A DNA stretch of 64,000 bases. It comes from Desulfobulbus elongatus DSM 2908. GTDB taxonomy: Bacteria; Desulfobacterota; Desulfobulbia; Desulfobulbales; Desulfobulbaceae. This document shows positions 32,175-41,819 of the stretch, one piece after another (the first letter of the stretch is position 1; every line of letters starts with the position of its first letter). The notes below the pieces were generated by a model. It worked only from the letters and a program-made list of their open reading frames with translations, ran no database searches and was not told the origin of the DNA. The stretch lies in NCBI RefSeq assembly GCF_000621145.1, contig NZ_JHZB01000009.1:56636-120635 (forward strand), given 5' to 3'. Position numbers and translations under genes: made by a program.

Positions 32175-33226
32175 TGCTGCCTCCAGTTTTCCGCTTTTTC
32201 CCGTTTGGCATTGCCGGCCTTGGCCAAGGCCCGGTCCGTGCCGTTCCAGATGACCTTCTCGGCCCGCACCTTGTGGAGATCGGCCTGAAACAGGCCGGCA
32301 TTGGTGAAGTCCGACTCCCGCAGATCGGCATGCGCCAGGTCAGCGTAGGTGAAATCGGCCCCGGCAAACACACACAGGTTGGCCGTCATTTCAGCCAACT
32401 GCGCCATTTCCAGATGGGCCGAGCCGAGATCGGACCCTGTCAGTTGCGCCTTTTGCAGGTTCGCCTTGGCGAGTCGCGCCTTTTTCATGCTGACGCCGGT
32501 CAGATTCGCCTCGTAGAAGTTGGCCAGTTCCAGATCGGCATCGTCAAAGACGGCGCTGTGCAAATTCGCCCGCATGAATCCCCCCTGCTTGAGCAGACTG
32601 CCGCGGAACAGGCATTCGGCCAACTCGCATTCCATGAACTGGGTTTGCGAGAGATCGAGCCCGCTGAAATCGACGCCGGCCAGGTCTGCCTTGAAAAAGC
32701 ACGAAAGCGTAATCCTGGCCTGGCCAAAGCCGTTGCCGCGAAAGGCGGACTCGAAAAAGACGGCCTTGTGTATTTGCGCCGCGGTAAAATCGGCGGCAGC
32801 GAGGGTGCACTCATACCACACGCACACCTCCGAGGCGACTCGGGCAAACGAGGCCCCGGTCAGGTCGCACTTGGTGAAGACGGTGGTGGTCAGGCGCGCC
32901 TGGTCGAAGCGGGCGGCCGCCATCTCCGTCTGCATGAACTTGGTGAAATCCATGATCGCGCCATCCAGACAGGCCTGGGGGAGCCGGCATTGCATGAAAT
33001 TGGCCATGCTCAGATCGGCGCCGTCAAAGCGCCCCTGGTCGAAGGTGCAATTGTTGAAGGTCGCCTCGCGCAGCTTGGCGCCGCTGAAATCGCAGCCCGC
33101 GAACCGCACCTCGTTGAAAATCGCGCCGGCATAATCGAGCCCCCGGCAATCGAGGTCCGCAAAATCCACTTGAGCGAAAATTTCGCCCGCCTTGACCTGG
33201 TTGCTCAATTCCTGGCCGGTCATCAT
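32171..33226 (-). CDS. Pentapeptide-repeat protein of the DUF2169 module
   Basis: A 351-residue protein made almost wholly of A(D/N)LxX-type pentapeptide repeats (DFADLDCRGLDYAGAIFNEVRFAGCDFSGAKLREATFNN...), which fold as a right-handed four-sided beta-helix. The ATG at 33226 overlaps the stop of the upstream DUF2169 gene in ATGA. In such modules these proteins are thought to act as adaptors or spike-associated scaffolds; here the exact role is open. Confidence 0.88.
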   Translation of the reverse strand: MMTGQELSNQVKAGEIFAQVDFADLDCRGLDYAGAIFNEVRFAGCDFSGAKLREATFNNCTFDQGRFDGADLSMANFMQCRLPQACLDGAIMDFTKFMQTEMAAARFDQARLTTTVFTKCDLTGASFARVASEVCVWYECTLAAADFTAAQIHKAVFFESAFRGNGFGQARITLSCFFKADLAGVDFSGLDLSQTQFMECELAECLFRGSLLKQGGFMRANLHSAVFDDADLELANFYEANLTGVSMKKARLAKANLQKAQLTGSDLGSAHLEMAQLAEMTANLCVFAGADFTYADLAHADLRESDFTNAGLFQADLHKVRAEKVIWNGTDRALAKAGNAKREKAENWRQQ

Positions 33227-36096
33227 TGTCCACTCCCGTCTTCGAGCAGGGTCGCGTCGAGATTGGCGCCGCTGAAATCGGTGTTGCCGATGGTGCAGCG
33301 CAGGCAGTCGACCGCGTACAGATTGGCGCCGGTCAACGAGGCGTTGGTCAGCCGCGCCTTGGCCAACGAACCCTCGCGCAGGTCGATGCGGTCGAGCCGG
33401 GCGCCGTTGAGGTCGGTTTTGCGGAACTGGGCCTGCTTGGCGGCAGCATCGCGGAGGTCGGCGCCAGAGAGGTCGCTGCCGTTGAACAGGGTGCCCTCCA
33501 TGGACGCACCGGCCAGGTCGGCGCCGGCCATGCCCATGTGCTGGAAGGTGCCGCGGTCGAGCCGGGCGCCGGGAAAATGGACCCCGCGCAGGATCGATTT
33601 CCCCTCTTCCGTGGCCACGAAACAGGCGGCGGACAGATCGGCGCCGTCGAAGCGGACCGTCTCCAGGGAGCAATCGGCCCAGACCGAATGGGGCATGGCG
33701 GCCGCGGAAAAATCGGCATCCCGCACGGTGCACTTGTAGAACAGCGCCGTCGCGAGCCCGGCCCCGCAAAAGCGGACGCCGGTCAACTGCCGTTCGATGA
33801 ACTGCACCCCGGCCAGGCGGGCCTGGTCGAACACCGCCGCCGCGACGACGATGTCCAGCGCTTCGACCTCTTCCAGGTTGGCGCCGGTGAAATTGGCGCG
33901 GGTGAAATCCCCTTTAGAGAGCTTGGCGCCGTGCAGATCGGCTCCGGAACAATTGGCGCCGTGCGCGAAGACCGCGCCGATATTGGCCCCGTGCAGATTG
34001 GCGCCGCTCAGGTCGGCATCGGTGAGCACGGCCCGCGCCAGGATGGCCCGCGCCAAGGTGGCGCCCTTGAGGCTCGCACCGGTGAAATTCACCTGTTCGA
34101 GAAAACAGTCGCTGAGGTCGATCCCGTCCAGGTTCTGGCCGGCAAGATCGAGGCAGGCCCAATCGCAGCCGCTCACCCGCTCTTTCGCGGCCACTGCCCG
34201 AAGAAAGCGCGCCCGCACCTCGTCGAGGGGCTCTTTGTGGGGCGGCAAGCCCTCGGCCATGAAATGGGCGCCCAGGATATAGGCCTCCTTGAAGTGGCCT
34301 TCCGCATCCCGGAGCCGTTGTTCGATCCCCGCTATCCGCCCGTCGTACATCTCGCCGACCCGGCGCTCCAGTTCCGCTATCTGCGCCTCCTCGCCCCCCG
34401 TGGCCCGCATGCTGGCCACATGCTGCATCGCCTCCTGCATCATCGGGTCGATGGGAGCCAGTTGCGCCATCAGGGCCTCGGCGTTCATCCGGGGCAGCGG
34501 TCCGGGCGCGGGATGGTCGAGATCGAGGTCGGCAAGTTTCCGCATCTCCTGCTCGAGCCGCGCCCGCTCGTCCACGCCGATGCCCGTTTCGCCCGGTGTC
34601 CCCGCGGCCAATTGCGCCGTCAGCGTCTCCTGGGCCTTGGCGATCTCCTCCTTGGCTAGGCGCTTGCCCTCCTGTTCCTTGTCGGTAGCGAAATCCTGCA
34701 CCACCTGCATCATCTGATCGATCTTGTCGAAGGAGAATTGTTTCAATTCGATCTGTTTCGGATCGCCGCCGGTGATGCCCGGCAAAATCGCCTCCAGCTT
34801 GTCGGTCAGGGCCCGCTGGGCCGGGTCGGCCTCCCCCTGCCGCGCGGCCTGGGCCAGGGCCCGGATGTCGATCGGCTCCATACCCGGCGGCGCATCAATC
34901 GCAGCCACCTGCTGTTCGGCCTGTTGGAGGGCCTCTTCGATCTTCTCGTCCGCCATTTTTCTGAGTTCCGCTGTCTTGGCCTCGATATTGGCGACCAGGG
35001 GGCTCTGCTCGCTGTCGGCAAAAGCTTTCTGCTGGAGGATCTCCATGGCGCACGGGGCGCCTTCGGGAATCAGGTCGGCGGTATTGAGGCTGTTGCGGAG
35101 CGGGTCCCTGGTGTCAAGCCGCAGGGCAAGGGCCCGGCGGTAGTGGCCGGCATCGCGGGGCTGGTGTGCCGCATCCTCGTAGCCCGCCAGCAGATGGCTG
35201 ATCTGCGCGGCCTCGTCGTCGACGACTTCGAGCACGCCCCGCCAGATCTGGAGAGCCAGCAACTGGCCGGGAAAGAACCAGAGGGTATCGAGCCGCAGGG
35301 GGAGTTCGGCGAATCCGGCCTCCGCTCCGGTGCGCTGGAGGAAGCAGCGCGCCCTGTAACCGGGAAGTTGCCCCTCAATGGTGGTCTGGTGCCGATGCAG
35401 ATTGTGGAGGGCATAGCGTTCGTTCCCCTGCCAGAAGCCCTGCAACCGCTGGTCCGGCGGCGCAGTGAGAAAAAAGCGCCAATCGAAGTCGGCCGGGTGA
35501 CCAGGATAATAGTTCCGCAGGTATTGGCCGTCGTAGGTGCCGCGATACTGGCTTCGTTGCGGCCAGTCCATGCCCATGGCGCCGACTCCGGCCGGTTCCG
35601 GCTCCTCGTCCCTGCCGCCGACCAGCCGCCCGGGATGCTCGATGCGCGGCAGCAGGCCGTCTTTGTGCCCCATGCCGCCGGTGTTGCGGGCGAAGTCCTT
35701 GCCGCCGAAGGCGTGGGCATAGGTGAGCGGCAAGGTGGTGAAGGGGGTCGGCGGGCTGGGAATGGGCCCCTGCCAGCGGCGCTCGCCGAAAATTGCCAAC
35801 CGTTTTTGCAACGCCCCCACCGCCAGGGCCACCTCGCCGGCCGGCACCGGCTGTCCCTTGGGGGCGTGGAAGCTGCCGGTCACCAGATATTCGCCCTGGG
35901 GTTTGGGCATGCCGGTATCCAATGGCACCTCGTCGTCACTCCCCTCCGGCAGGCCGGAGAGATAGTCGAAGGGCATCACGACCTCACCGCTGAGCAGATG
36001 GGTGGCCAGGGTAGCGCTGACCGCGCAGTAGAAGCGCCGGTCATGCTCAAAGACATTGGTCCTGATATCGAGTTGGAGCGGGGTGATGGTCTGCAT
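33223..36096 (-). CDS. DUF2169 domain protein with C-terminal pentapeptide repeats
   Basis: A 957-residue protein. Residues ~1-330 form the DUF2169 domain (FYCAVSATLATHLLSGEVVMPFDYL; TYAHAFGGKDFARNTGGMGHKDG). A charged, partly coiled-coil middle follows at ~340-630. A long pentapeptide-repeat helix runs from ~640 to the end (CDWACLDLAGQNLDGIDLSDCF...). DUF2169 proteins are T6SS effector adaptors or loading factors for PAAR-like tips. It lies six bases after VgrG. Confidence 0.87.
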   Translation of the reverse strand: MQTITPLQLDIRTNVFEHDRRFYCAVSATLATHLLSGEVVMPFDYLSGLPEGSDDEVPLDTGMPKPQGEYLVTGSFHAPKGQPVPAGEVALAVGALQKRLAIFGERRWQGPIPSPPTPFTTLPLTYAHAFGGKDFARNTGGMGHKDGLLPRIEHPGRLVGGRDEEPEPAGVGAMGMDWPQRSQYRGTYDGQYLRNYYPGHPADFDWRFFLTAPPDQRLQGFWQGNERYALHNLHRHQTTIEGQLPGYRARCFLQRTGAEAGFAELPLRLDTLWFFPGQLLALQIWRGVLEVVDDEAAQISHLLAGYEDAAHQPRDAGHYRRALALRLDTRDPLRNSLNTADLIPEGAPCAMEILQQKAFADSEQSPLVANIEAKTAELRKMADEKIEEALQQAEQQVAAIDAPPGMEPIDIRALAQAARQGEADPAQRALTDKLEAILPGITGGDPKQIELKQFSFDKIDQMMQVVQDFATDKEQEGKRLAKEEIAKAQETLTAQLAAGTPGETGIGVDERARLEQEMRKLADLDLDHPAPGPLPRMNAEALMAQLAPIDPMMQEAMQHVASMRATGGEEAQIAELERRVGEMYDGRIAGIEQRLRDAEGHFKEAYILGAHFMAEGLPPHKEPLDEVRARFLRAVAAKERVSGCDWACLDLAGQNLDGIDLSDCFLEQVNFTGASLKGATLARAILARAVLTDADLSGANLHGANIGAVFAHGANCSGADLHGAKLSKGDFTRANFTGANLEEVEALDIVVAAAVFDQARLAGVQFIERQLTGVRFCGAGLATALFYKCTVRDADFSAAAMPHSVWADCSLETVRFDGADLSAACFVATEEGKSILRGVHFPGARLDRGTFQHMGMAGADLAGASMEGTLFNGSDLSGADLRDAAAKQAQFRKTDLNGARLDRIDLREGSLAKARLTNASLTGANLYAVDCLRCTIGNTDFSGANLDATLLEDGSGQ

Positions 36097-36102
36097 GGAT
36101 TG

Positions 36103-38877
36103 CTATGCCATAAACAAATATTGAGGAAACATCATCGCAATCCCCTTTCTCTCCAATGACATTTCCTCTTCCTTGAGCTTGAAACCGTGCCGCGTAATTT
36201 CTCCATCAGTGTGTCCGAACTTTACGCCTGTGATCTTGGCTTTGTTGTTATCTTTCTTGAAGCTAAAACCAAGACCATGATATTGAAATTTATCGTTTTG
36301 AATCTGGAGTTTAGAAAGTCCAAACCACGTATCTATCGACGCCCCAATCACTACGGTAGATTCAAATTTCCCTCCCAAATAGGTTTTATTGGTAGCGCTA
36401 CCGACAAAGGTGACCTCGAAACTGGCCAAACCGCTGCCGCTGTTAATCATCGTCGAGTAGGAGGCAGGTATTTTGGTATTGCGATCGTAAACGGTTTTCG
36501 ACGAGGTCGCGTTATTGAAATCGGCCGTCCTGTGTTCAAGGCAGGTACCATGCTTGTCCCATACCCGTTCGTCCGAGACACCGCCTTCCTTCCAACTCCA
36601 CGAGGCCAGGCTGCCGTCGTCCCGGTAGCTCACCTCGACATGACGGCCGCCATGACGGATGTTCAGGGAACTGCCCACCGCCACCGCCACCGCGTCTCCC
36701 TTGACATAGTCATAGGAATCGCCGACCTTTTTCTCCACCCAGATGCCACCGTTCTTCCATGAGGCATCTTCATCTTTCCCATCCTTATCCTTCGTTTTCC
36801 AGGTTCCGGTGATGTCGGCGGTAGCCTCGTCCTTAAGGGTGGGGAAGCTCAACTTGGTGTAATTAGGGCCGCCCTTTTGGTTCCCATCTTTGTCCACAAG
36901 CAGATCGTGGGTCAGGACAGCGTTCAACCCCGCCTTCTGGTCCATGTGGTTTTCGACGTAGCAATTGCCCAGGTTGTAGACCCAGTAGCCGCCGAAATCG
37001 TAGATATTGCCTTCCTGGGTGTTGACGGTATCGAGGCTCGACACCGAGACGTGGGCCGCATTCACCACCTCGCTCCACTGCTGCGCCGCCCCGCCGTGGC
37101 GACTCAACATGCCCGACGGCTTATAGGCACTGTCGAAGTTCGCCAGCAGATCCCCGGTCTTCGGCACGGTTTCCCCATCGGATTTCTTCGGAGCCGCGGT
37201 GTTTCTGCCGGTGCGATACTCGCCGAACCGCTCCGTTGCCTCGATCCAGAGCTTTTCCTTGGTGTGCAGACGGATGCCATTGGCGCCGTTGTCATGAGTC
37301 GACCCGCCATAGGGCGCACCGAGACGCAGCCAGGAATCGGCGGTCGGACTCTCGAGAACGATACTTTCCTGCCCCGCCTGTTCCTGGAGACAGATCTCGT
37401 TGCCGCCGGCGGTGCGGATCATCGCCACAGTCTGGTTGGTTGCGGTCGAGGGGCTGGGCGTTTCCAGATTGGGGATCGCCGCGGCAATGACCGGCCGGTC
37501 GGGGTCACCGTCGATGAAGGTCAGCAGAACCAGCGTTCCCTTGGGCAGGGGAAAGTGCATACCCCGCCCGTCCGGCCCGGCATAGGGTTGCGCCATGCGC
37601 ACGAAGCAGGAGGCCTTACCGGCCGCATGCCCATCGTTGAGATCGAAAGGCAGGCGCACCTTGTAGCGGCCCTGGTCGTCCAGTTCGGCGTACTGGCCGC
37701 TGCCCTCGGCGTCGATGGTGGCGTGCAGCGTGCCGGCGATGCGCGGTTTCTTGGTCGACCGTTCCGCCCGGTACTGCACCTCGGCCGGGATGGCCGTGAA
37801 ACTGTTGCGGTAGGACACCGTCTGTTCGAGATCGGCCAGCGCGTGCCGCAGACCGGCGACGAGGTAACCGGTCTGGTTGCCCTCGTGCCGCACCTCGGTG
37901 ATCAGGTATTTCCGGTTGCAATCCCGCCGGTAGTGACCCGCAAGCGCAAAGGTGAAGCCCGGGCACAGAGAAGGTACCGTGCTTTCACCGTGGAATTCGA
38001 CCTTCCGGCACAGCAGGGCCTCGGCATGGATCGCGGCCAGGCGGTTCCCCTCTTTCGGGGTGGAAAAATATTCGCCGTAGACATAGGTCTCGCCCCATCC
38101 TTTCGGATCGACTTCCGCCGTGCCGGAAAGGTCGAGCGTGGGACGTTCGGAGCTGTAATCCTTGAACCGCACCGTCTGCGGCAGCATCCGCTGTCGGCAG
38201 GTCAGTACCTTGATGACCTCGTCACGATGCTGGGCATCCATCCCCGAGGCCGGTGCATAGAGCAACTGTTCCTGTTGGGGCAGGTCGACATGACTCAGGG
38301 CGGAATCAGTGATCACCAGTTGCTCGCCCGAAGCCGTTTGTTCGAAAAAATAGTACAGGCCCTCCCGTTCGAGCCAGCGGGCCATGAAATCGTAGTGCGA
38401 TTCGCCGTACTGGCAGACATATTCCAGGGACGCATAGTTTTTTTGCATACGGAATACATAGTCGCGATCGCTGAGACCGCCGTCCTTGAGGATCCGCCCG
38501 AGTACGCTGTCCTGCGACGAGGACACGATCGGCAGATTGAGGCACACCTGATTGTGCCGGGTCAGGGTCAGGCGCCAGGCGCGCGGCCGCAACAGCGCCC
38601 GGTAGAAGATGTAGCCGTTATATTCGTGCAACTGTTCGAAATGGGCGACGATGCCGTGAAAATTGGTTTGGTGGTTGTTCGGGCGCTGGATGGTGAAGGT
38701 CGCCGGCTGCCGCAGCACCGCGTCGAGATCGAGGTCAGGGTTGTCGGTGACCAGGGTGATATCGAATTCGTAGAGAAAAGAAAGCCCCTCGGTCCCGGTG
38801 AAATGGACCACGCCGAGGCTGTCTTTGGGCGTGGCTGAACTCACAAAATCAAATCGTTTTTTCGTCAGGAATTGCAT
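36103..38877 (-). CDS. vgrG: VgrG spike protein (TssI), copy 1
   Basis: A 924-residue VgrG with gp27-like base (FDFVSSATPKDSLGVVHFTGTEGLSFLYEFDITLV), phage-tail middle (VCQYGESHYDFMARWLEREGLYYFFEQ) and gp5-like OB/needle (GKASCFVRMAQPYAGPDGRGMHFPLPKGTLVLLTFIDGDPDRPVIAAAIPN). About 370 extra residues follow beyond the core and end near YHGLG..MMFPQYLFM. I see no known toxin motif in the extension. It is closely similar to the upstream copy except at the tail. Confidence 0.94.
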   Translation of the reverse strand: MQFLTKKRFDFVSSATPKDSLGVVHFTGTEGLSFLYEFDITLVTDNPDLDLDAVLRQPATFTIQRPNNHQTNFHGIVAHFEQLHEYNGYIFYRALLRPRAWRLTLTRHNQVCLNLPIVSSSQDSVLGRILKDGGLSDRDYVFRMQKNYASLEYVCQYGESHYDFMARWLEREGLYYFFEQTASGEQLVITDSALSHVDLPQQEQLLYAPASGMDAQHRDEVIKVLTCRQRMLPQTVRFKDYSSERPTLDLSGTAEVDPKGWGETYVYGEYFSTPKEGNRLAAIHAEALLCRKVEFHGESTVPSLCPGFTFALAGHYRRDCNRKYLITEVRHEGNQTGYLVAGLRHALADLEQTVSYRNSFTAIPAEVQYRAERSTKKPRIAGTLHATIDAEGSGQYAELDDQGRYKVRLPFDLNDGHAAGKASCFVRMAQPYAGPDGRGMHFPLPKGTLVLLTFIDGDPDRPVIAAAIPNLETPSPSTATNQTVAMIRTAGGNEICLQEQAGQESIVLESPTADSWLRLGAPYGGSTHDNGANGIRLHTKEKLWIEATERFGEYRTGRNTAAPKKSDGETVPKTGDLLANFDSAYKPSGMLSRHGGAAQQWSEVVNAAHVSVSSLDTVNTQEGNIYDFGGYWVYNLGNCYVENHMDQKAGLNAVLTHDLLVDKDGNQKGGPNYTKLSFPTLKDEATADITGTWKTKDKDGKDEDASWKNGGIWVEKKVGDSYDYVKGDAVAVAVGSSLNIRHGGRHVEVSYRDDGSLASWSWKEGGVSDERVWDKHGTCLEHRTADFNNATSSKTVYDRNTKIPASYSTMINSGSGLASFEVTFVGSATNKTYLGGKFESTVVIGASIDTWFGLSKLQIQNDKFQYHGLGFSFKKDNNKAKITGVKFGHTDGEITRHGFKLKEEEMSLERKGIAMMFPQYLFMA

Positions 38878-39026
38878 GACTCCTCTTTCTGGTTACCACC
38901 GGTTTCCTCCCGGGGTGGTTGCAGGGCGAACCGCCCGCCCCTGCGGGATACTTCACCGGAAAGGTGCAGGTGCGCCATACTGTGTAGAACGTCGAACATG
39001 TAGGAAGCGATTTTTTGCCTCGCTTC
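38878..39026 (-). other. Spacer between the two vgrG genes with perfect hairpin
   Basis: GTAGGAAGCGA/TCGCTTCCTAC (39000-39010 and 39020-39030) is a perfect 11-base-pair stem overlapping the stop of the upstream vgrG. No T-tract follows on the minus strand. It may stabilise the upstream message or mark the duplication boundary. Confidence 0.6.
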
Positions 39027-41819
39027 CTACAATCCCATCATGTAAATGCCCGAGTCCAGGCCCAGGTTCTGTACCCTCATGGTCAAGCTCTGTTTGCGCG
39101 CTTCAAAGTCATTCTTGGTAATCCATCCAAGTGTCTGCTCCAGATACAGATCCTTGATCCCCGCCTTGACCGCTTCTTCCTTGTCCAGTTGCGATCCGAG
39201 ACCGTGGTATTCGAATTTGCTGTTTTTGAGCTGGAGTTTCCCGGAGGGATTCGTCCACATCTCGAGTTGCAGGGCCGCGGCGACGCCTATCTTGATCTCG
39301 GCCGCCGCCGACAGGGCAATCTCCACCTTGCCCGCCACTTCGAGGGAAAAGGCGGACACCGCCGCCAGCTTGATGTCCGAGGTGGCCTTGGCGACCATGG
39401 TCAATCCGAAGCTGGCCAAGCCGCCACCGGTGTTGGCTTCCGTCGAGTAGGAAGCCAGGGTTCCGATGTTGCAGTCGTAAACCGTCTTCGACGAGGTGGA
39501 GGCATTGAAATCGGAGGTTTTATATTCGATGCAGATTCCATCTTCTGTCCATACCCTTTCTTCCGTAACCCCCTTCTCCTTCCAACTCCACGACGCCAGG
39601 CTGCCGTCGCCGCGGTAGGAAACCTCGATATGACGGCCGCCATGACGGATGTCCAGGGAACTGCCGGCCCTGACCTCCACCGAGTCCCCCCTGGCATAGT
39701 CATAGGAATTGCCGACCTTTTTCTCCACCCACATACCCTGTGCCGGCGGCCAGGTCCCATCGAGCGCGCTTGAAGCGCCATCCTTGAGGGTGGGGAATTC
39801 GAGCTTGGTAAAATTCGGCCCGCCCTTGTCCAGGAGATCATAGTCCAGCTTGGCATTCAAGGTTGCCTTCTGGTCCATGTGGTTTTCCCGGTAGCAATTG
39901 CCCAGGTTGTAGTTCCAGTAGCCACCGAAATCGTAGATATTGCCTTCCTGGGTATTGACGGTATCGAGGCTCGACACCGAGACATGGGCCGCATCCACCA
40001 CTGCGCTCCATTGCTGCGCCGCACCGCCATGGCGGCTCAGCATGCCTGACGGCTTGTAAACACTGTCGAAGTTCGCCAGCAGATCCCCGGTCTTGGGCAC
40101 GGTTTCCCCACTGGCTTTCTTCGGGGCCGCTCCATTTCTGCCGCTGTGATACTCGCCGAACCGCTCTTCCGCCTCGAGCCAGAGTTCTTCCGTGGTGTGC
40201 AGACGGATGCCGTTGACACCGTTGTCGTGGATCGAGCCGTCATGCGGCGCGCCGAGGCGCACCCAGGAATCGGCGGTCGGGCTCTCCAGGACGATGCTTT
40301 CCCTGCCCTGCCGGTCCTCGAGGCGCACCTTGTTGCTGCCGCCCGTGCAGATCACCGCCTCGGTCTGGTTGCGCGCGGTCGAGGGACTGGGGGCTTCCGG
40401 GTTGGGAACCGCGGCGGCGATGACCGGCCGGTCAGGGTCGCCGCCGATGAAGGTCAGCAGGATCTCGGTGCCCTTGGGCAGGGGAAAATGCATGCCTCGT
40501 TTCGGCCCGGCATAGGGTTGCGCCATGCGCAAAAAACAGGAAGCCTTGCCGGCCTGGTGCTCGTCGTTGAGATCGAAGGGCAGGCGCACCTTGTAGCGGC
40601 CCTGGTCGTCCAGTTCGGCGTACTGGCCGCTGCCCTCGGCATCGATGCTGGCGTGCAGCGTGCCGGCGATGCGCGGTTTTCTGGTCGACCGTTCCGGCCG
40701 GAACTGCACGGTGGCCGGGATGGCCGTGAAACTGTTGCGGTAGGACACCGCCTGCTCGACATCGGAGAGCGCGCCCTGCAGGCCGGAGACGAGATAACCG
40801 GTCTGGTTGCCCTCGTGCCGCACCTCGGTGATCAGGTATTTCGTGTTGAAATCCCGCCGGTAATGACGATCGAGGCTGAAGGTGTAGCCGGGCGCCAGGA
40901 AGGGCACCGTACTCTCGCCGTACAACTCGATCTTGCGGCACAGCAGAGCCTCGGCATAGATCGCCGCCAGGCGGTTCCCCTCTTCCGGGGTGGAAAAATA
41001 TTCGCCGTAAACATAGGTCTCGCCCCGTCCCTTCGGATCGACCTGCGCCTCGCCGGAGACCTCAAGGGTGGGCCGTTCGTAATTGTGATCCCTGAACAGT
41101 ACCTTCTTCGGCAGCATCCGCTGCCGGCAGGTCAGCACCTTGATCGCCTCCTCGTGATGGTGGGCATCCAGCCCCGAGGCCGGCGTGTAGAGCAACTGCC
41201 CCTGCTGGGGCAGATCGACGTGGCTCAGGGCGGAATCGGTGATCACCAGTTGCTCGCCCGAAGCGGATTGTTCGAAAAAGTAGTACAGGCCTTCCCGTTC
41301 GAGCCAGCGGGCCATGAAATCGTAGTGCGATTCGCCGTACTGGCAGACATACTCCAGGGGGGCGTAGCTTTTTTGCGTCCGGAACGCATAATCGAGATCG
41401 CTCAAGCCGCCGTCCCTGAGAACCTGCCCGAGCACGCTGCCCTGCGCCGCTCCCTGCGGCGGCGGCACGATCGGCAGGTCGAGGCACACCTGGTTGTGCT
41501 GGGTCAGGGTCAGCCACCAGAGGCGCGGCCGCAGCAGGGCCCGGTAGAAAATGCAATCGTTAAATTCGTGCAGCTGTTCGAAATGGGCGAGGATGCCGTG
41601 GAAATCGACCTTCCGGTCGTCCGGGCGATGGATGGTGAAGGTCGCCGGCTGCTGGAGCACCGCGTCGAGATCGAGGGCCGGGTCGTCGGTGATCAGGGTG
41701 ATGTCAAATTCGTAGAGAAAAGAAAGCCCCTCGGTCCCGGTGAAATGAACCACGCCGAAACTGTCCTCGGCCAAGGCTGAACTCACGAAACTGAACCGTT
41801 TTTCCGTCAGGAATCTCAT
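39027..41819 (-). CDS. vgrG: VgrG spike protein (TssI), copy 2
   Basis: A 930-residue VgrG paralogue of the 36103 gene with the same domain order. The two stay alignable by eye through about residue 780 (for example VNTQEGNIYDFGGYW, VEKKVGNSYDYARGDSVEV, WSWKEKGVTEERVW) and then diverge, this copy having an Ala-rich stretch (SAFSLEVAGKVEIALSAAAE) before YHGLG and a different C-terminus (LDSGIYMMGL). The ATG overlaps the previous stop in ATGA; GGGGAG precedes it. Confidence 0.94.
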   Translation of the reverse strand: MRFLTEKRFSFVSSALAEDSFGVVHFTGTEGLSFLYEFDITLITDDPALDLDAVLQQPATFTIHRPDDRKVDFHGILAHFEQLHEFNDCIFYRALLRPRLWWLTLTQHNQVCLDLPIVPPPQGAAQGSVLGQVLRDGGLSDLDYAFRTQKSYAPLEYVCQYGESHYDFMARWLEREGLYYFFEQSASGEQLVITDSALSHVDLPQQGQLLYTPASGLDAHHHEEAIKVLTCRQRMLPKKVLFRDHNYERPTLEVSGEAQVDPKGRGETYVYGEYFSTPEEGNRLAAIYAEALLCRKIELYGESTVPFLAPGYTFSLDRHYRRDFNTKYLITEVRHEGNQTGYLVSGLQGALSDVEQAVSYRNSFTAIPATVQFRPERSTRKPRIAGTLHASIDAEGSGQYAELDDQGRYKVRLPFDLNDEHQAGKASCFLRMAQPYAGPKRGMHFPLPKGTEILLTFIGGDPDRPVIAAAVPNPEAPSPSTARNQTEAVICTGGSNKVRLEDRQGRESIVLESPTADSWVRLGAPHDGSIHDNGVNGIRLHTTEELWLEAEERFGEYHSGRNGAAPKKASGETVPKTGDLLANFDSVYKPSGMLSRHGGAAQQWSAVVDAAHVSVSSLDTVNTQEGNIYDFGGYWNYNLGNCYRENHMDQKATLNAKLDYDLLDKGGPNFTKLEFPTLKDGASSALDGTWPPAQGMWVEKKVGNSYDYARGDSVEVRAGSSLDIRHGGRHIEVSYRGDGSLASWSWKEKGVTEERVWTEDGICIEYKTSDFNASTSSKTVYDCNIGTLASYSTEANTGGGLASFGLTMVAKATSDIKLAAVSAFSLEVAGKVEIALSAAAEIKIGVAAALQLEMWTNPSGKLQLKNSKFEYHGLGSQLDKEEAVKAGIKDLYLEQTLGWITKNDFEARKQSLTMRVQNLGLDSGIYMMGL

